The notes under the pieces were generated by a model. That model was given only the letters and a program-made list of their open reading frames with translations, did not search any database and had not been told where the DNA came from. Made by a program: the position numbers and the translations under genes. Of a stretch of 64,000 nucleotides of DNA, positions 55,497-64,000 are shown piece by piece; position 1 is the stretch's first letter, and each line of letters begins with the position of its first letter. This DNA comes from Psychrobacter immobilis. Its GTDB lineage: Bacteria > Pseudomonadota > Gammaproteobacteria > Pseudomonadales > Moraxellaceae. The stretch lies in NCBI GenBank assembly GCA_904846145.1, contig CAJGZL010000001.1, forward strand, positions 2,108,001 to 2,172,000, written 5' to 3'.

Positions 55497-55790
55497 CCTT
55501 AATAAATGACCTTTGATAAATAAATAACATTTGCCACATAAAATTCTTTGTGAACGAGTGTAAACTATTATTAATGATGATATAATAACGGCTACTTTTA
55601 TGGCAAAGCCTTTTATTACAATCTAGTCTCAGCTAATATTGAATTATAATGATATTAGCTGTAGGATGTTTAGAGTATAGGTTTTGACATAACGTACCTT
55701 ATTTTATATAAGTTCTATATAAGCCATTAGCTGTATAATAAAGTTAAATGGTCATTTTTTTAAATTCTAATCTATAACGGAGTATATTTT

Positions 55791-56027
55791 ATGAGTAACG
55801 ATACTGAGCTAAGAGTAAAATCAGCAGTAGCAGAGCAGCTAGGTATGAATGTTGAAGATATCAGCAACGAAGCTTCTTTTATGGAAGATCTTGGTGCTGA
55901 TTCTTTAGATTTAGTTGAATTAGTAATGTCATTTGAAAGTGATTTTGGTATTACTATTCCTGATGAAGATTCAGCTGAGCTTACTACTGTGCAAAAAGCA
56001 ATTGATTATGTAAACGCTCAATTGTAA
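55791..56027 (+). CDS. acpP: Acyl carrier protein
   Basis: 78 aa, acidic helical carrier of fatty-acid intermediates. Phosphopantetheine serine in [17 protein letters not shown]. The 294-bp gap after fabG and a terminator right after suggest its own strong promoter, normal for this abundant protein. Confidence 0.97.
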   Translation: MSNDTELRVKSAVAEQLGMNVEDISNEASFMEDLGADSLDLVELVMSFESDFGITIPDEDSAELTTVQKAIDYVNAQL

Positions 56028-56054
56028 TACGCTGTTTTATAGTAGATTTTGCTA

Positions 56055-56088
56055 GACCGTTTATCTTCGCAGATAAGCGGTTTTTTTG
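56055..56088 (+). terminator. Terminator after acpP
   Basis: ACCGtTTATCT, loop TCGC, AGATAAgCGGT, then seven T. The rest of the 331-bp gap to the next gene is AT-rich with no feature recognised. Confidence 0.88.
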
Positions 56089-56358
56089 TGGCTAAATATT
56101 TTATGGATTATTAGTCACTATTGAACATTGCTGATTACCCTTAACATAAGCTGATTTTTCTTAACATTATTCAACATACTCAACCTATGCAAAGTAACAA
56201 GGTTTGTTATACTAATTTTCAGTGATAATAATTGAAAGTGATACTCTGAGCTTATTTAATAGTTCTAAGACCGTTTTAATAATTTTGTTAGGTCATATTA
56301 TTTATTATCATTAGAACAATTTATACCCCTCAATAACAACAATTTAAGGAATAATTAA

Positions 56359-56868
56359 ATGGGAATGTTCAGTTTTGCAAAAGATATTGGTGATAAAATT
56401 TTTAATCGTGACGATGCTAAGCATGATGCGAAGGCAGAGACCAAAGCTGCTGCTAATACGCAAGTAAAAGCTGATGAGCCATCTGCGCAGTCTGTAGCTA
56501 GCTTATTATTACGTCGTATTCAGCAGCAGAATCTAAATATCAGCGACCTAAAAGTAAAATATAATGGCGCAACTGACACCGCCGAGATCAGTGGTACCGC
56601 AAAGACACAAGCAGACCGCGAAAAAGCCATTATCGCTATTGGTAACGTACAGAATGTCGCAAAAGTTATTGACAATATCGACATCGAAGAAGATGCTCCT
56701 GAATCGACTATGTACACAGTAAAATCTGGTGATAGCTTATCTAAAATCGCCAAAGAGGTTTATGGTTCAGCAGGTGATTATATGAAAATATTTGAAGCCA
56801 ACAAGCCAATGTTATCTGATCCTGATAAAATTTATCCAGGTCAAGTACTACGTATTCCTAAGCCATAA
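56359..56868 (+). CDS. lysM: BON-LysM domain protein (Kbp/YgaU-like)
   Basis: 169 aa. BON domain at about 45-110 (VKYNGATDTAEISGTAKTQA) and C-terminal LysM at about 118-167 (MYTVKSGDSLSKIAKEVYGS, KIYPGQVLRIPKP). No signal peptide, like E. coli Kbp, a cytoplasmic potassium-binding protein; potassium binding here is by homology only. MGMF start could also be the second Met. Confidence 0.88.
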   Translation: MGMFSFAKDIGDKIFNRDDAKHDAKAETKAAANTQVKADEPSAQSVASLLLRRIQQQNLNISDLKVKYNGATDTAEISGTAKTQADREKAIIAIGNVQNVAKVIDNIDIEEDAPESTMYTVKSGDSLSKIAKEVYGSAGDYMKIFEANKPMLSDPDKIYPGQVLRIPKP

Positions 56869-56914
56869 GCTAATAGCTCTTAGCTAAGCACTTAAAGTTT
56901 TAATATATATTTAA

Positions 56915-56946
56915 AAACGCCTGTTAATAATTAATAGGCGTTTTTT
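56915..56946 (+). terminator. Terminator after the LysM gene
   Basis: AACGCCT/AGGCGTT extended by TTAAT/ATTAA, then T6; acts between convergent lysM and queG. Confidence 0.8.
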
Positions 56947-56982
56947 ATGTCTGTCTAGTTATGTGCTTGTCTATTTTAATCG

Positions 56983-58158
56983 CTATTTAACATGATTAAG
57001 TTTGCGTTTTTGCTCTTCAATTGCCCAATCAATATGCTCATCTAATATCTCGTTATGCAGATTCAATTTAGATTGTAAGTGTTCGATGTTCATCAAGCTA
57101 GCATTAGCATTGCCTAAACCAATTGAGATGTTGCGCAAAAAATTAACATAGCCTGTACGCCTTAATGGGCTGCCTTCAGTAAATTTTAAAAATTCGGTCT
57201 CAGTCCAACGCCATAGCTCAATCAAACTACTTTCATCGAGCTTATGCCTAGGGGCAAAGTCATCGACTGCGGTCAGCTGCGCGTAGCGATTCCACGGGCA
57301 TATTAGTTGACAATCATCACAGCCAAACACGCGATTACCAATAGCACGTCGATACTTAAGATCAATGACGCCTTCATGCTCTATAGTTAAATAAGAGATG
57401 CAAGCGGCTGCATTAAGCTCGTGTGGCGCAACAATAGCCTGAGTTGGGCAAATATCAATACAAGCGCTACAGCTACCACAGTGCGCCTCGACAGGCTTAT
57501 CATCAGGCAACTCAAGGCTGATAAATAGCTCACCTAATACAAAGAACGAGCCTGCTTGTTTATTAAGCAGCAAGGTATGTTTGCCCGTCCAGCCGAGTCC
57601 TGCTGCGTCCGCTATGGGCCGCTCAAAAATCGGCGCGGAGTCACTGAAGGGTCGAAAGACAAAATCAGTTTCAGCGCCAATATTCAAGTTTTGCCACTCA
57701 GGTAGCTTAGATTCTATCAATAAAGCCAATTGTTTGAGCCGACCACGCATGGTTTTGTGATAGTCGCGACCACGGGCATAACGGGCGATAATGCCATGGT
57801 TGTGTCTACTGTCATCTTCAACCGTGCGCGGCTTTGGTGCTTGGGTTAAGTAATCCATGCGTACGCTAATGATAGTTTTGGCACCAGCTACTAATTTGTC
57901 AGGATTGGCACGTAGCTCATGATTGTTATGCATAAACTGCAATTGACCTGCGTAACCTTTAGCAAGCCACTTTTGCAATTGGACTATTTGCTGCTGAAAT
58001 AAAGGATGATGCACGGTTAAAAATCCGCAGTCAGCGAAACCCAAAGCTTGTGCTTGCGCTTTGATCCACAGCTTGACGTCTTGAGCGCTTGCAAAAGAGC
58101 TTGGATTTAGTACGGTTATGTTGCCGGCCGTAGTCGCTGTTGATAATATTTTAGTCAT
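56983..58158 (-). CDS. queG: Epoxyqueuosine reductase
   Basis: Last step of queuosine biosynthesis in tRNA, using cobalamin and two 4Fe-4S clusters. 391 aa. The clusters are seen in CGSCSACIDICPTQAI and GCDDCQLICPWNR. Upstream, FVFRPFSDSAPIFERPIADA with GWTGKHTLLLNKQAGSFFVL are typical. Convergent with lysM, divergent from nnrD. Confidence 0.95.
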   Translation of the reverse strand: MTKILSTATTAGNITVLNPSSFASAQDVKLWIKAQAQALGFADCGFLTVHHPLFQQQIVQLQKWLAKGYAGQLQFMHNNHELRANPDKLVAGAKTIISVRMDYLTQAPKPRTVEDDSRHNHGIIARYARGRDYHKTMRGRLKQLALLIESKLPEWQNLNIGAETDFVFRPFSDSAPIFERPIADAAGLGWTGKHTLLLNKQAGSFFVLGELFISLELPDDKPVEAHCGSCSACIDICPTQAIVAPHELNAAACISYLTIEHEGVIDLKYRRAIGNRVFGCDDCQLICPWNRYAQLTAVDDFAPRHKLDESSLIELWRWTETEFLKFTEGSPLRRTGYVNFLRNISIGLGNANASLMNIEHLQSKLNLHNEILDEHIDWAIEEQKRKLNHVK

Positions 58159-58337
58159 AAAGGTCGGTTAGCTAATAACGTGATTGTTAGAATAGTTGTA
58201 TAAATAGGACGATACCAGTCATTATAACAGCTAATAAATAGCTATTGACCCTCTATGGTAATCCGTCTATCTATAGCAAGCCGTCTAAGCTTTTGTTAGG
58301 ATGATGACAAGAATGATAAAAATATAAAGGACGAGTT

Positions 58338-60128
58338 ATGCGCAGTAAAAAATATCTATCGGCGGCTATGTCGAGCATGCTACCTGTTGAGTTATACACC
58401 AGTGAGCAAGTCTACTCGATAGAACAAGCATGGTTTGCACAGGGCTATGATAGTTTTGCTCTTATGCAGCAAGCCGCTTGGCAGATGACTCAGCACATTG
58501 TGCAATTAGCAGCACAAAACCATAGTCATCTAAAAGCGACGTTAGCGCAAAGTAGTACTTTATTGACGCGCAACGATAAGCAACCGACTGCTAGTATTTG
58601 GGTCGGTTGCGGTAATAATGGCGGTGATGGCTGGTTGATTGCTTATTACCTACAGCAGGCAGGCTGGCGAGTGGAAGTGATAACGGTCGGTATTAATAAT
58701 AATATTGGGTTTGATAAAGATAAAGACTTAACCGATGCAGCAAAAGCTAAACAAATAGCCATAGATGCTAACGTACCTCATCAAAGCTTCGAAGACCAAT
58801 ACGATGAGAGCTCTAAGAGTATGGATCACTTGCAATCGGATATTTATATCGACGCGCTATTCGGTATTGGTCTTGATCGCGCGCCCACGGGTATTTATCA
58901 ACAAGCTATTGAGACTTTTAATAAAGCTGCTAGTACCAATGAGAGTTATAGCCAAAAGTTAATAGTTGCAGTCGATATTCCCAGTGGCCTAGTAGCTTCA
59001 ACGGGACAAGTATTCAAGCAATCAGCCGTCCAAGCGGACATAACACTGTGTTTGATTGCTCGAAAATTTGGCTTACATACTAAAGATGGTAGCGACTATG
59101 CAGGCATGGTCATTGATATTCCTTTGATACCTTTTGAACCAGTTGAGCCCGCTGCTACATTACTTAGCACTGCCCAAAGTTTGGCAGCGCGGCATAATAA
59201 CAGCTATAAAGGCAGCTACGGTCATGTGTTAATTATTGGTGGTAATCAAATAAATGGCTCACAAGGGATGGGCGGTGCGGCAATACTCGCCTCTGCTAGT
59301 GCAATGGCGACTGGTGCGGGCAAAATAACAGTCGCTTGTCACAAGGCTTTTCACGGAGCAGTGCTAAGCTCGCAACCAGACGCTATGACTATAGATTTGC
59401 ATGATCAAGATGGGGTCAACCATTTAATTAAAGAGGCTAGCGTTGTCGCCATTGGCATGGGACTGGGTCGTTATGATCAAGCCAAAGCACTGTTTGTTAG
59501 CTATGTACAAGCTGTGATACAACAAGGTTGCGCCCTAATTATCGATGCCGATGGTCTGTATCATCTAGCGTCCCTGCAAGCTGATGGTCACCAACTAGTC
59601 AGAGATCTAAAAGCATATAGCTCAACTCAGCGAGTCTGTTTGACCCCACACAGTGGTGAGGCAGCTAGATTATTAGATAAACAGATTTCAGTGGTAGAGA
59701 ATGATCGACTGACTGCTATCAAGCAATGCGCCACAACTTATGGCGGTGATTGGGTACTAAAAGGCGCAGGGTCGCTGGTACTGGAACAGTTGCCAAATAA
59801 ACCAACTCAAATCTACGTCTGCGCTGTTGGTAATGCAGGTATGGCAACGGCTGGGATGGGTGATGTACTATCTGGGGTAACCGCTGGACTATTAGCACAG
59901 CAAGATCTGACAGAGGCAATGCGTAGCTTGTCGCAAGCAGTGCTTATTCATGGGCTGGCAGGCGACTTATTAACAGACCAATTGACTTATCCTATTAGCA
60001 CCTTTTTATATTATGATGCGAATACTATTACAAGTAACAAGCCAAAAACCCTGATAGGGCAGCGCGGTTTGCAGGCACAACATATGCCTGCGGCTGTCCG
60101 TCAGGTGATAGATTTGGTTACAGAATGA
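58338..60128 (+). CDS. nnrD: Bifunctional NAD(P)H-hydrate epimerase / dehydratase
   Basis: Repairs hydrated NAD(P)H. 596 aa: N-terminal YjeF epimerase domain (WVGCGNNGGDGWLIAYYLQQ, IYIDALFGIGLDRAPTG, VAVDIPSGLVASTGQV) and C-terminal ADP-dependent dehydratase (GNQINGSQGMGGAAILASAS, GMGLGRYDQAKALF, GNAGMATAGMGDVLSGVTAG). A long N-terminal linker with about 40 residues between the first two motifs. Divergent from queG by 180 bp. Confidence 0.95.
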   Translation: MRSKKYLSAAMSSMLPVELYTSEQVYSIEQAWFAQGYDSFALMQQAAWQMTQHIVQLAAQNHSHLKATLAQSSTLLTRNDKQPTASIWVGCGNNGGDGWLIAYYLQQAGWRVEVITVGINNNIGFDKDKDLTDAAKAKQIAIDANVPHQSFEDQYDESSKSMDHLQSDIYIDALFGIGLDRAPTGIYQQAIETFNKAASTNESYSQKLIVAVDIPSGLVASTGQVFKQSAVQADITLCLIARKFGLHTKDGSDYAGMVIDIPLIPFEPVEPAATLLSTAQSLAARHNNSYKGSYGHVLIIGGNQINGSQGMGGAAILASASAMATGAGKITVACHKAFHGAVLSSQPDAMTIDLHDQDGVNHLIKEASVVAIGMGLGRYDQAKALFVSYVQAVIQQGCALIIDADGLYHLASLQADGHQLVRDLKAYSSTQRVCLTPHSGEAARLLDKQISVVENDRLTAIKQCATTYGGDWVLKGAGSLVLEQLPNKPTQIYVCAVGNAGMATAGMGDVLSGVTAGLLAQQDLTEAMRSLSQAVLIHGLAGDLLTDQLTYPISTFLYYDANTITSNKPKTLIGQRGLQAQHMPAAVRQVIDLVTE

Positions 60129-60184
60129 TTAGCACTAAGCATAACAGGAGCTAAATATAGCTATAAGATTATCTGAGCTGTCAA

Positions 60185-60688
60185 TTAGCTACAATATTGG
60201 CTGATTGCTTTTTGTACGCGCTCACTTTTTAGCTCAATTTCACGACTATCAAGATATTGGCGTTTGCCACTGGCATCCATCTCATAGATACGACCACCGA
60301 CATTGAGGTTGGTCAAGTTATTACGTAGAGATTGACAGCGCTGAGCATTAGCCTGTGCTTCTTGATCTTTAATACGAGCCTCCAGCTGGGCTACCCGCTG
60401 ATCTTCAGCGCTTTGAGTGGGCTCGTTTTGATTGGCTTGCGTTCTACCTGCCATTTGACCTGCATTATTTTGGCGACCATCACTACGAAACTCAATGAGA
60501 TCAAAGTTTTTATTATCTCTTGGTTGATGCTGGCTGTATTTTACTTCGCCGTGAGCACCAATAGATTTATAGACTTGCACAGCATAACTATCGCTGATTG
60601 ATAGCGCCCATAGACTCACTGCTACTAGACATAGCGCTATTAAGCCTACTGGTTTTGCCATGTCATTCGTTAAAGATACTTGTGCCAT
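60185..60688 (-). CDS. DUF4124 domain exported protein
   Basis: 167 aa with an N-terminal hydrophobic signal/anchor (VGLIALCLVAVSLWALSIS, after a 14-residue polar lead) ending before AVQVYKSIGAHGEVKYSQHQ, the DUF4124 motif. A Q/R/N-rich coiled coil (LEARIKDQEAQANAQRCQ) and a conserved tail with two cysteines follow. Probably periplasmic; function unknown. Confidence 0.85.
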   Translation of the reverse strand: MAQVSLTNDMAKPVGLIALCLVAVSLWALSISDSYAVQVYKSIGAHGEVKYSQHQPRDNKNFDLIEFRSDGRQNNAGQMAGRTQANQNEPTQSAEDQRVAQLEARIKDQEAQANAQRCQSLRNNLTNLNVGGRIYEMDASGKRQYLDSREIELKSERVQKAISQYCS

Positions 60689-61639
60689 AATAGCTATCCT
60701 GTCAACTGAAAGTAAAAGTGCTATAGGTTAGGGTGTGTCAAATGGTCAAACACGTCTCAATATAATAGCCATTTATCGGTCAAAATAATATAATTATAAA
60801 CGTAATAAGAAAAGCAGTATGGCTAATAGCAATACTAGAGCGCTTAATTTTAGCAAATAACGGTTAGCAATGCTTATTAAATAACTTTTAGTTGGCAGAC
60901 CCTATTATAAGTTTTTCTTGACAATAGTGGCTAAAACCTTGAAAATATTGGCAGTTGGTTGGTCAGTGAGCGGCATTTATATTTTGCCGTAACACTTGAA
61001 GACAATAATTATTAGATGACTTATCGGTGATTTAATAGATTTCGTTTTCTTTGTGACAGTACTCTAATACAACAGCAGTCATCACGATGGCTGACTATTA
61101 GTGCTATTTGTCAGCGGACTTATCGGTCTACAATGACTAAGATAAACTTATTATTGACATGTTTTATACCTTATTTTGAGATGTTTGCTGATGTCTATAT
61201 AGCGCAAGCACAAAAACATAATAGGGCTAACGATATATAATTTTGCATATACTTGTTTTAAGACTATAACCTTTTGGTTAAAGTTTTAAATTGGATCGCA
61301 ACTTTTATACTATTATTAGGTCATTAGTTTTTAGGGTATTAAAAGATATTAAGCTGATAATAAGACTCTATTATAGGTGCACTCGCATCTAGTCGCTGTA
61401 TCCGAAATCTTCCATTACAAAGCTGACCGTAAATTCGCTGTGGTTTATTAGCAGATAATGAGCTATTCATTTTTAATAGCCTTCTACTGGTGCCTAGCGA
61501 GAACCTATTCTTATATGGACAACGACGAGTAAGCTTTCTAGGTATTCATCTAGCAATTAATAATGACGGACTAGTGAAAGTACTGAAAAACCATGCCTGT
61601 CTATCTATGTCAACTATGCCGAAAAAAAAGGTGATGATA
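60689..61639 (+). other. 950-bp DUF4124-ilvI intergenic region
   Basis: No gene seen. I looked for an attenuator leader peptide rich in Ile, Val and Leu before ilvI and found none; nor a clear terminator-antiterminator pair. The region is AT-rich, about 70 per cent, and must hold both divergent promoters. The in-frame upstream extension of ilvI from 61490 lacks a family-like sequence. Confidence 0.5.
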
Positions 61640-63475
61640 ATGACACAAGCGACGCAAACGACCCAAAGTCCAAACATGACTGGACATAGACAAGCAGCTC
61701 ATGCCGCCAAGCACTTTCCTGAAAAGCAAGAGCAACTTGCCGAGGAAGGTCATGCTCCTGTAATGATGTCTGGTGCTGAGATGCTAGTACAGTCGCTAAC
61801 CGATGAAGGTGTCAAATACATCTTTGGTTATCCCGGCGGCGCGGTCCTTCATATCTATGATGCGCTATTTCAGCAAGACAACATCGAGCATATCTTAGTG
61901 CGCCATGAGCAAGCTGCAGGCCATATGGCTGATGCTTACTCGCGTGTCACTGGTAATACGGGTGTGGTACTTGCAACTTCTGGTCCTGGGGCAACTAATA
62001 CGGTTACGGCTATCGCAACTGCCTTTATGGACTCGGTGCCTATGGTTGTCCTAGCTGGGCAGGTACCTAGTAGTTTAATTGGCGAAGATGCGTTTCAAGA
62101 GACTGACATGATCGGTGTCTCACGTCCTATCGTCAAGCATAGCTTTCAGGTGCGTCATGCCAGCGAAATTCCAATGATCGTCAAAAAAGCTTTTCATATT
62201 GCCAAGTCTGGTCGTCCAGGTCCTGTCGTTATCGATATCCCTAAAGATATGACAGCGCCTAGCGAAAAGTACGTTTATGAGTATCCAAGCGAAGTGTTTG
62301 TCCGCTCGTATCAGCCTTCTATAAAAGGTCATAGTGGCCAGATCAAAAAGGCCGTCGAGACCTTATTAGCTGCTAAGCGGCCAGTAGTCTATTCAGGTGG
62401 TGGTGTCATATGGAGTAATGCTCATGAGGAGCTGCGAGATATCGCCCATCGTTTAAACTTGCCAGTGACCAATACTTTGATGGGTCTAGGCGCTTTTGAT
62501 GGTTTTGATGAGCAGTTCTTGGGTATGCTAGGTATGCATGGCACTTATGAGGCCAACATGAGTATGCATCACGCAGATGTTATTTTGGCTGTAGGGGCGC
62601 GTTTTGATGATCGCGTCACTAACAATGTCAAAAAATTCTGTCCCAATGCAACTATTATTCATATCGATATCGACCCCACTTCAATCTCAAAAACGATCTT
62701 TGCTCACGTGCCTATCGTTGGCGATGTCAAATCAGTATTGACTGATATGTTAGAGATCATTGGCACTGATAAAGAGCTTGATCAGCCCGCATTAACGGAT
62801 TGGTGGTCGCAGATTAATGAATGGCGCAAACGTCATGGCTTGCGTTATGACACTAGCACTGAGAACGGGATTAAACCGCAAAGCGTTGTAGAAGCGCTTT
62901 GTAGAGTGACCAATGGTAACGCTATTATTACTAGTGATGTCGGTCAGCACCAGATGTTTGCTGCACTTTATTATACCTACAGAGAGCCACGCCAGTGGCT
63001 AAACTCAGGTGGTCTTGGTACGATGGGCGTCGGTTTGCCCTATGCTATGGCGGCCAAACTAGCTTGTCCTGATCGTGATGTGGTCTGTATCACAGGCGAG
63101 GGCTCTATTCAGATGAATATTCAAGAGCTATCGACTTGTCTGCAATATAATCTGCCTGTTAAGATATTGAATATCAATAACGCGCAGCTCGGCATGGTAA
63201 AGCAGTGGCAGGATATGCTCTATGAGGCGCGTCATGCGCAGTCTTATATGAATTCACTACCAGATTTTGTCAAATTAGCTGAAAGCTACGGTCATGTCGG
63301 TATCAAAATTACTGATCCTCAGACTATGGAAGCTCAGATCGCCGAAGCTATGGCAATAAAGGACAAACTAGTATTTATTGATGTTTATGTCGATCGTAAT
63401 GAGCATGTTTATCCGATGCAAATTGCGGGACAAACTATGCGTGATATGTGGTTAACCAAAGGAGAGCGCACCTAA
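61640..63475 (+). CDS. ilvI: Acetolactate synthase large subunit
   Basis: Thiamine-diphosphate enzyme condensing pyruvate with pyruvate or 2-oxobutyrate for valine, leucine and isoleucine synthesis. 611 aa from ATG 61640 (AAAAGGTG 6 nt before); earlier in-frame starts exist. GADE-type marks: [20 protein letters not shown], catalytic Glu in [19 protein letters not shown], and the ThDP motif [20 protein letters not shown]-terminus is 25-30 residues longer than in E. coli IlvI. Overlaps ilvH by one base (TAATG). Confidence 0.95.
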   Translation: MTQATQTTQSPNMTGHRQAAHAAKHFPEKQEQLAEEGHAPVMMSGAEMLVQSLTDEGVKYIFGYPGGAVLHIYDALFQQDNIEHILVRHEQAAGHMADAYSRVTGNTGVVLATSGPGATNTVTAIATAFMDSVPMVVLAGQVPSSLIGEDAFQETDMIGVSRPIVKHSFQVRHASEIPMIVKKAFHIAKSGRPGPVVIDIPKDMTAPSEKYVYEYPSEVFVRSYQPSIKGHSGQIKKAVETLLAAKRPVVYSGGGVIWSNAHEELRDIAHRLNLPVTNTLMGLGAFDGFDEQFLGMLGMHGTYEANMSMHHADVILAVGARFDDRVTNNVKKFCPNATIIHIDIDPTSISKTIFAHVPIVGDVKSVLTDMLEIIGTDKELDQPALTDWWSQINEWRKRHGLRYDTSTENGIKPQSVVEALCRVTNGNAIITSDVGQHQMFAALYYTYREPRQWLNSGGLGTMGVGLPYAMAAKLACPDRDVVCITGEGSIQMNIQELSTCLQYNLPVKILNINNAQLGMVKQWQDMLYEARHAQSYMNSLPDFVKLAESYGHVGIKITDPQTMEAQIAEAMAIKDKLVFIDVYVDRNEHVYPMQIAGQTMRDMWLTKGERT

Positions 63476-63969
63476 TGCAACAACATCTGATTTCGGTATT
63501 GATGGAAAACGAAGCAGGCTCGTTGTCGCGAGTGGTAGGACTGTTCTCTCAACGCGGCTACAATATTGAGACTCTAAACGTCGCACCGACAGACGATCCC
63601 AGTATTTCTCGTTTGACTTTGACGACTATTACTTCGCCTGAAAAGATTGAGCAAATTACCAAACAGCTGCATAAGTTGATAGAAGTGGTCAAAGTGCTTA
63701 ATCTATCAGATACCGTACATGTTGAGCGCGAGCTGATGCTCATAAAAGTACGCGCCACTGGTAATGTTCGTGAAGAGATCAAGCGTAATGCCGATATTTT
63801 CCGGGCGCAAATCGTCGATGTTAATGCTAATATCTATACGATTCAAATCGCTGGTGATGCTGCTAAGCTTGACGGCTTTATTGATGTTCTAGGTCGTGAG
63901 CGTATTCTAGAAGTGGTACGCTCAGGCGTCATTGGTATCGCTCGCGGTGAAAAAACACTCAGCATTTGA
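63475..63969 (+). CDS. ilvH: Acetolactate synthase small (regulatory) subunit
   Basis: 164 aa with an N-terminal ACT domain (HLISVLMENEAGSLSRVVGL, RGYNIETLNVAPTDDPSISR) that binds valine for feedback inhibition and a C-terminal ACT-like region (MLIKVRATGNVREEIKRNAD). ATG 63475 is chosen since it overlaps the ilvI stop and gives family length. ilvC would be expected next, beyond the window. Confidence 0.95.
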   Translation: MQQHLISVLMENEAGSLSRVVGLFSQRGYNIETLNVAPTDDPSISRLTLTTITSPEKIEQITKQLHKLIEVVKVLNLSDTVHVERELMLIKVRATGNVREEIKRNADIFRAQIVDVNANIYTIQIAGDAAKLDGFIDVLGRERILEVVRSGVIGIARGEKTLSI

Positions 63970-64000
63970 TACTGAGCGTCTAACATATGCTAGACATTCA

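Noticed and set aside
61200-61490. Attenuator leader peptide before ilvI
   Set aside because: Short frames here are not enriched for Ile, Val or Leu codons and no terminator/antiterminator pair was found.

Overview
The window looks like a chromosome segment of a Moraxellaceae gammaproteobacterium, most likely Psychrobacter. The ribosomal, RNase G, GatCAB, MreBCD and biotin proteins are gammaproteobacterial. Gene order also fits: an S10-spc-alpha block following mreBCD-maf-rng, and yceD-rpmF followed directly by fabD-fabG-acpP. Codon use is moderately AT-rich. This assignment rests on recognition of gene content and order, not on a search.

Layout. 1-5.7 kb is housekeeping: a DUF2726 gene cut by the window edge, a DUF1853 gene, bioA, bioF, bioD and ydhR. 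5.7-26.0 kb is accessory DNA stacked next to a tRNA-Pro(GGG) gene. It holds a toxin-antitoxin pair, the decayed remains of one island (element 1, about 6.4-9.6 kb, disrupted by an intact-ended IS256-type insertion sequence with an 8-bp target duplication), and a complete 16.4-kb integrated island (element 2, 9590-25982). A 21-bp direct repeat bounds element 2, and its right copy is the 3' end of the tRNA gene. 26.1-64 kb is core: gatC-gatA-orf-gatB, mreB, mreC-mreD, maf, rng, the S10, spc and alpha ribosomal operons through secY, rpoA and rplQ, then yciO, epmC, yceD-rpmF, fabD-fabG-acpP, a LysM/BON protein, queG, nnrD, a DUF4124 protein and ilvI-ilvH.

Element 2 reads almost entirely on the minus strand: P4-type integrase, Fic protein, a 343-aa protein of unknown function, then an AlpA-led operon of small genes ending in a DUF927-type replication ATPase. 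Beyond a terminator lies a separate XRE-regulated restriction/modification-like operon. This operon has three coupled proteins: an M-subunit-like protein, a GIY-YIG/SF2-helicase/methylase-N protein and a methylase-C protein. No capsid, terminase or conjugation genes are visible. The layout resembles a P4-like satellite or cryptic integrative island carrying a defence cargo.

The most unusual signals are as follows. (i) A structured 5' leader of about 105 bp is shared by two accessory genes, one in each element; its hairpin loop is complementary to the ribosome-binding region. (ii) An adenine methylase is split between two genes coupled by a 1-nt overlap. (iii) Two near-identical UUCG-loop terminators bracket the restriction cassette. 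(iv) A dense two-orientation GGGACAG repeat cluster overlaps the end of the DUF927 gene. (v) A cluster of CTTGGTTCC-like repeats lies in 1.2 kb of non-coding DNA. (vi) Five 72-bp tandem repeats stand upstream of the Fic gene. (vii) A 36-aa very basic peptide gene is wedged by 4-nt overlaps between two island genes.
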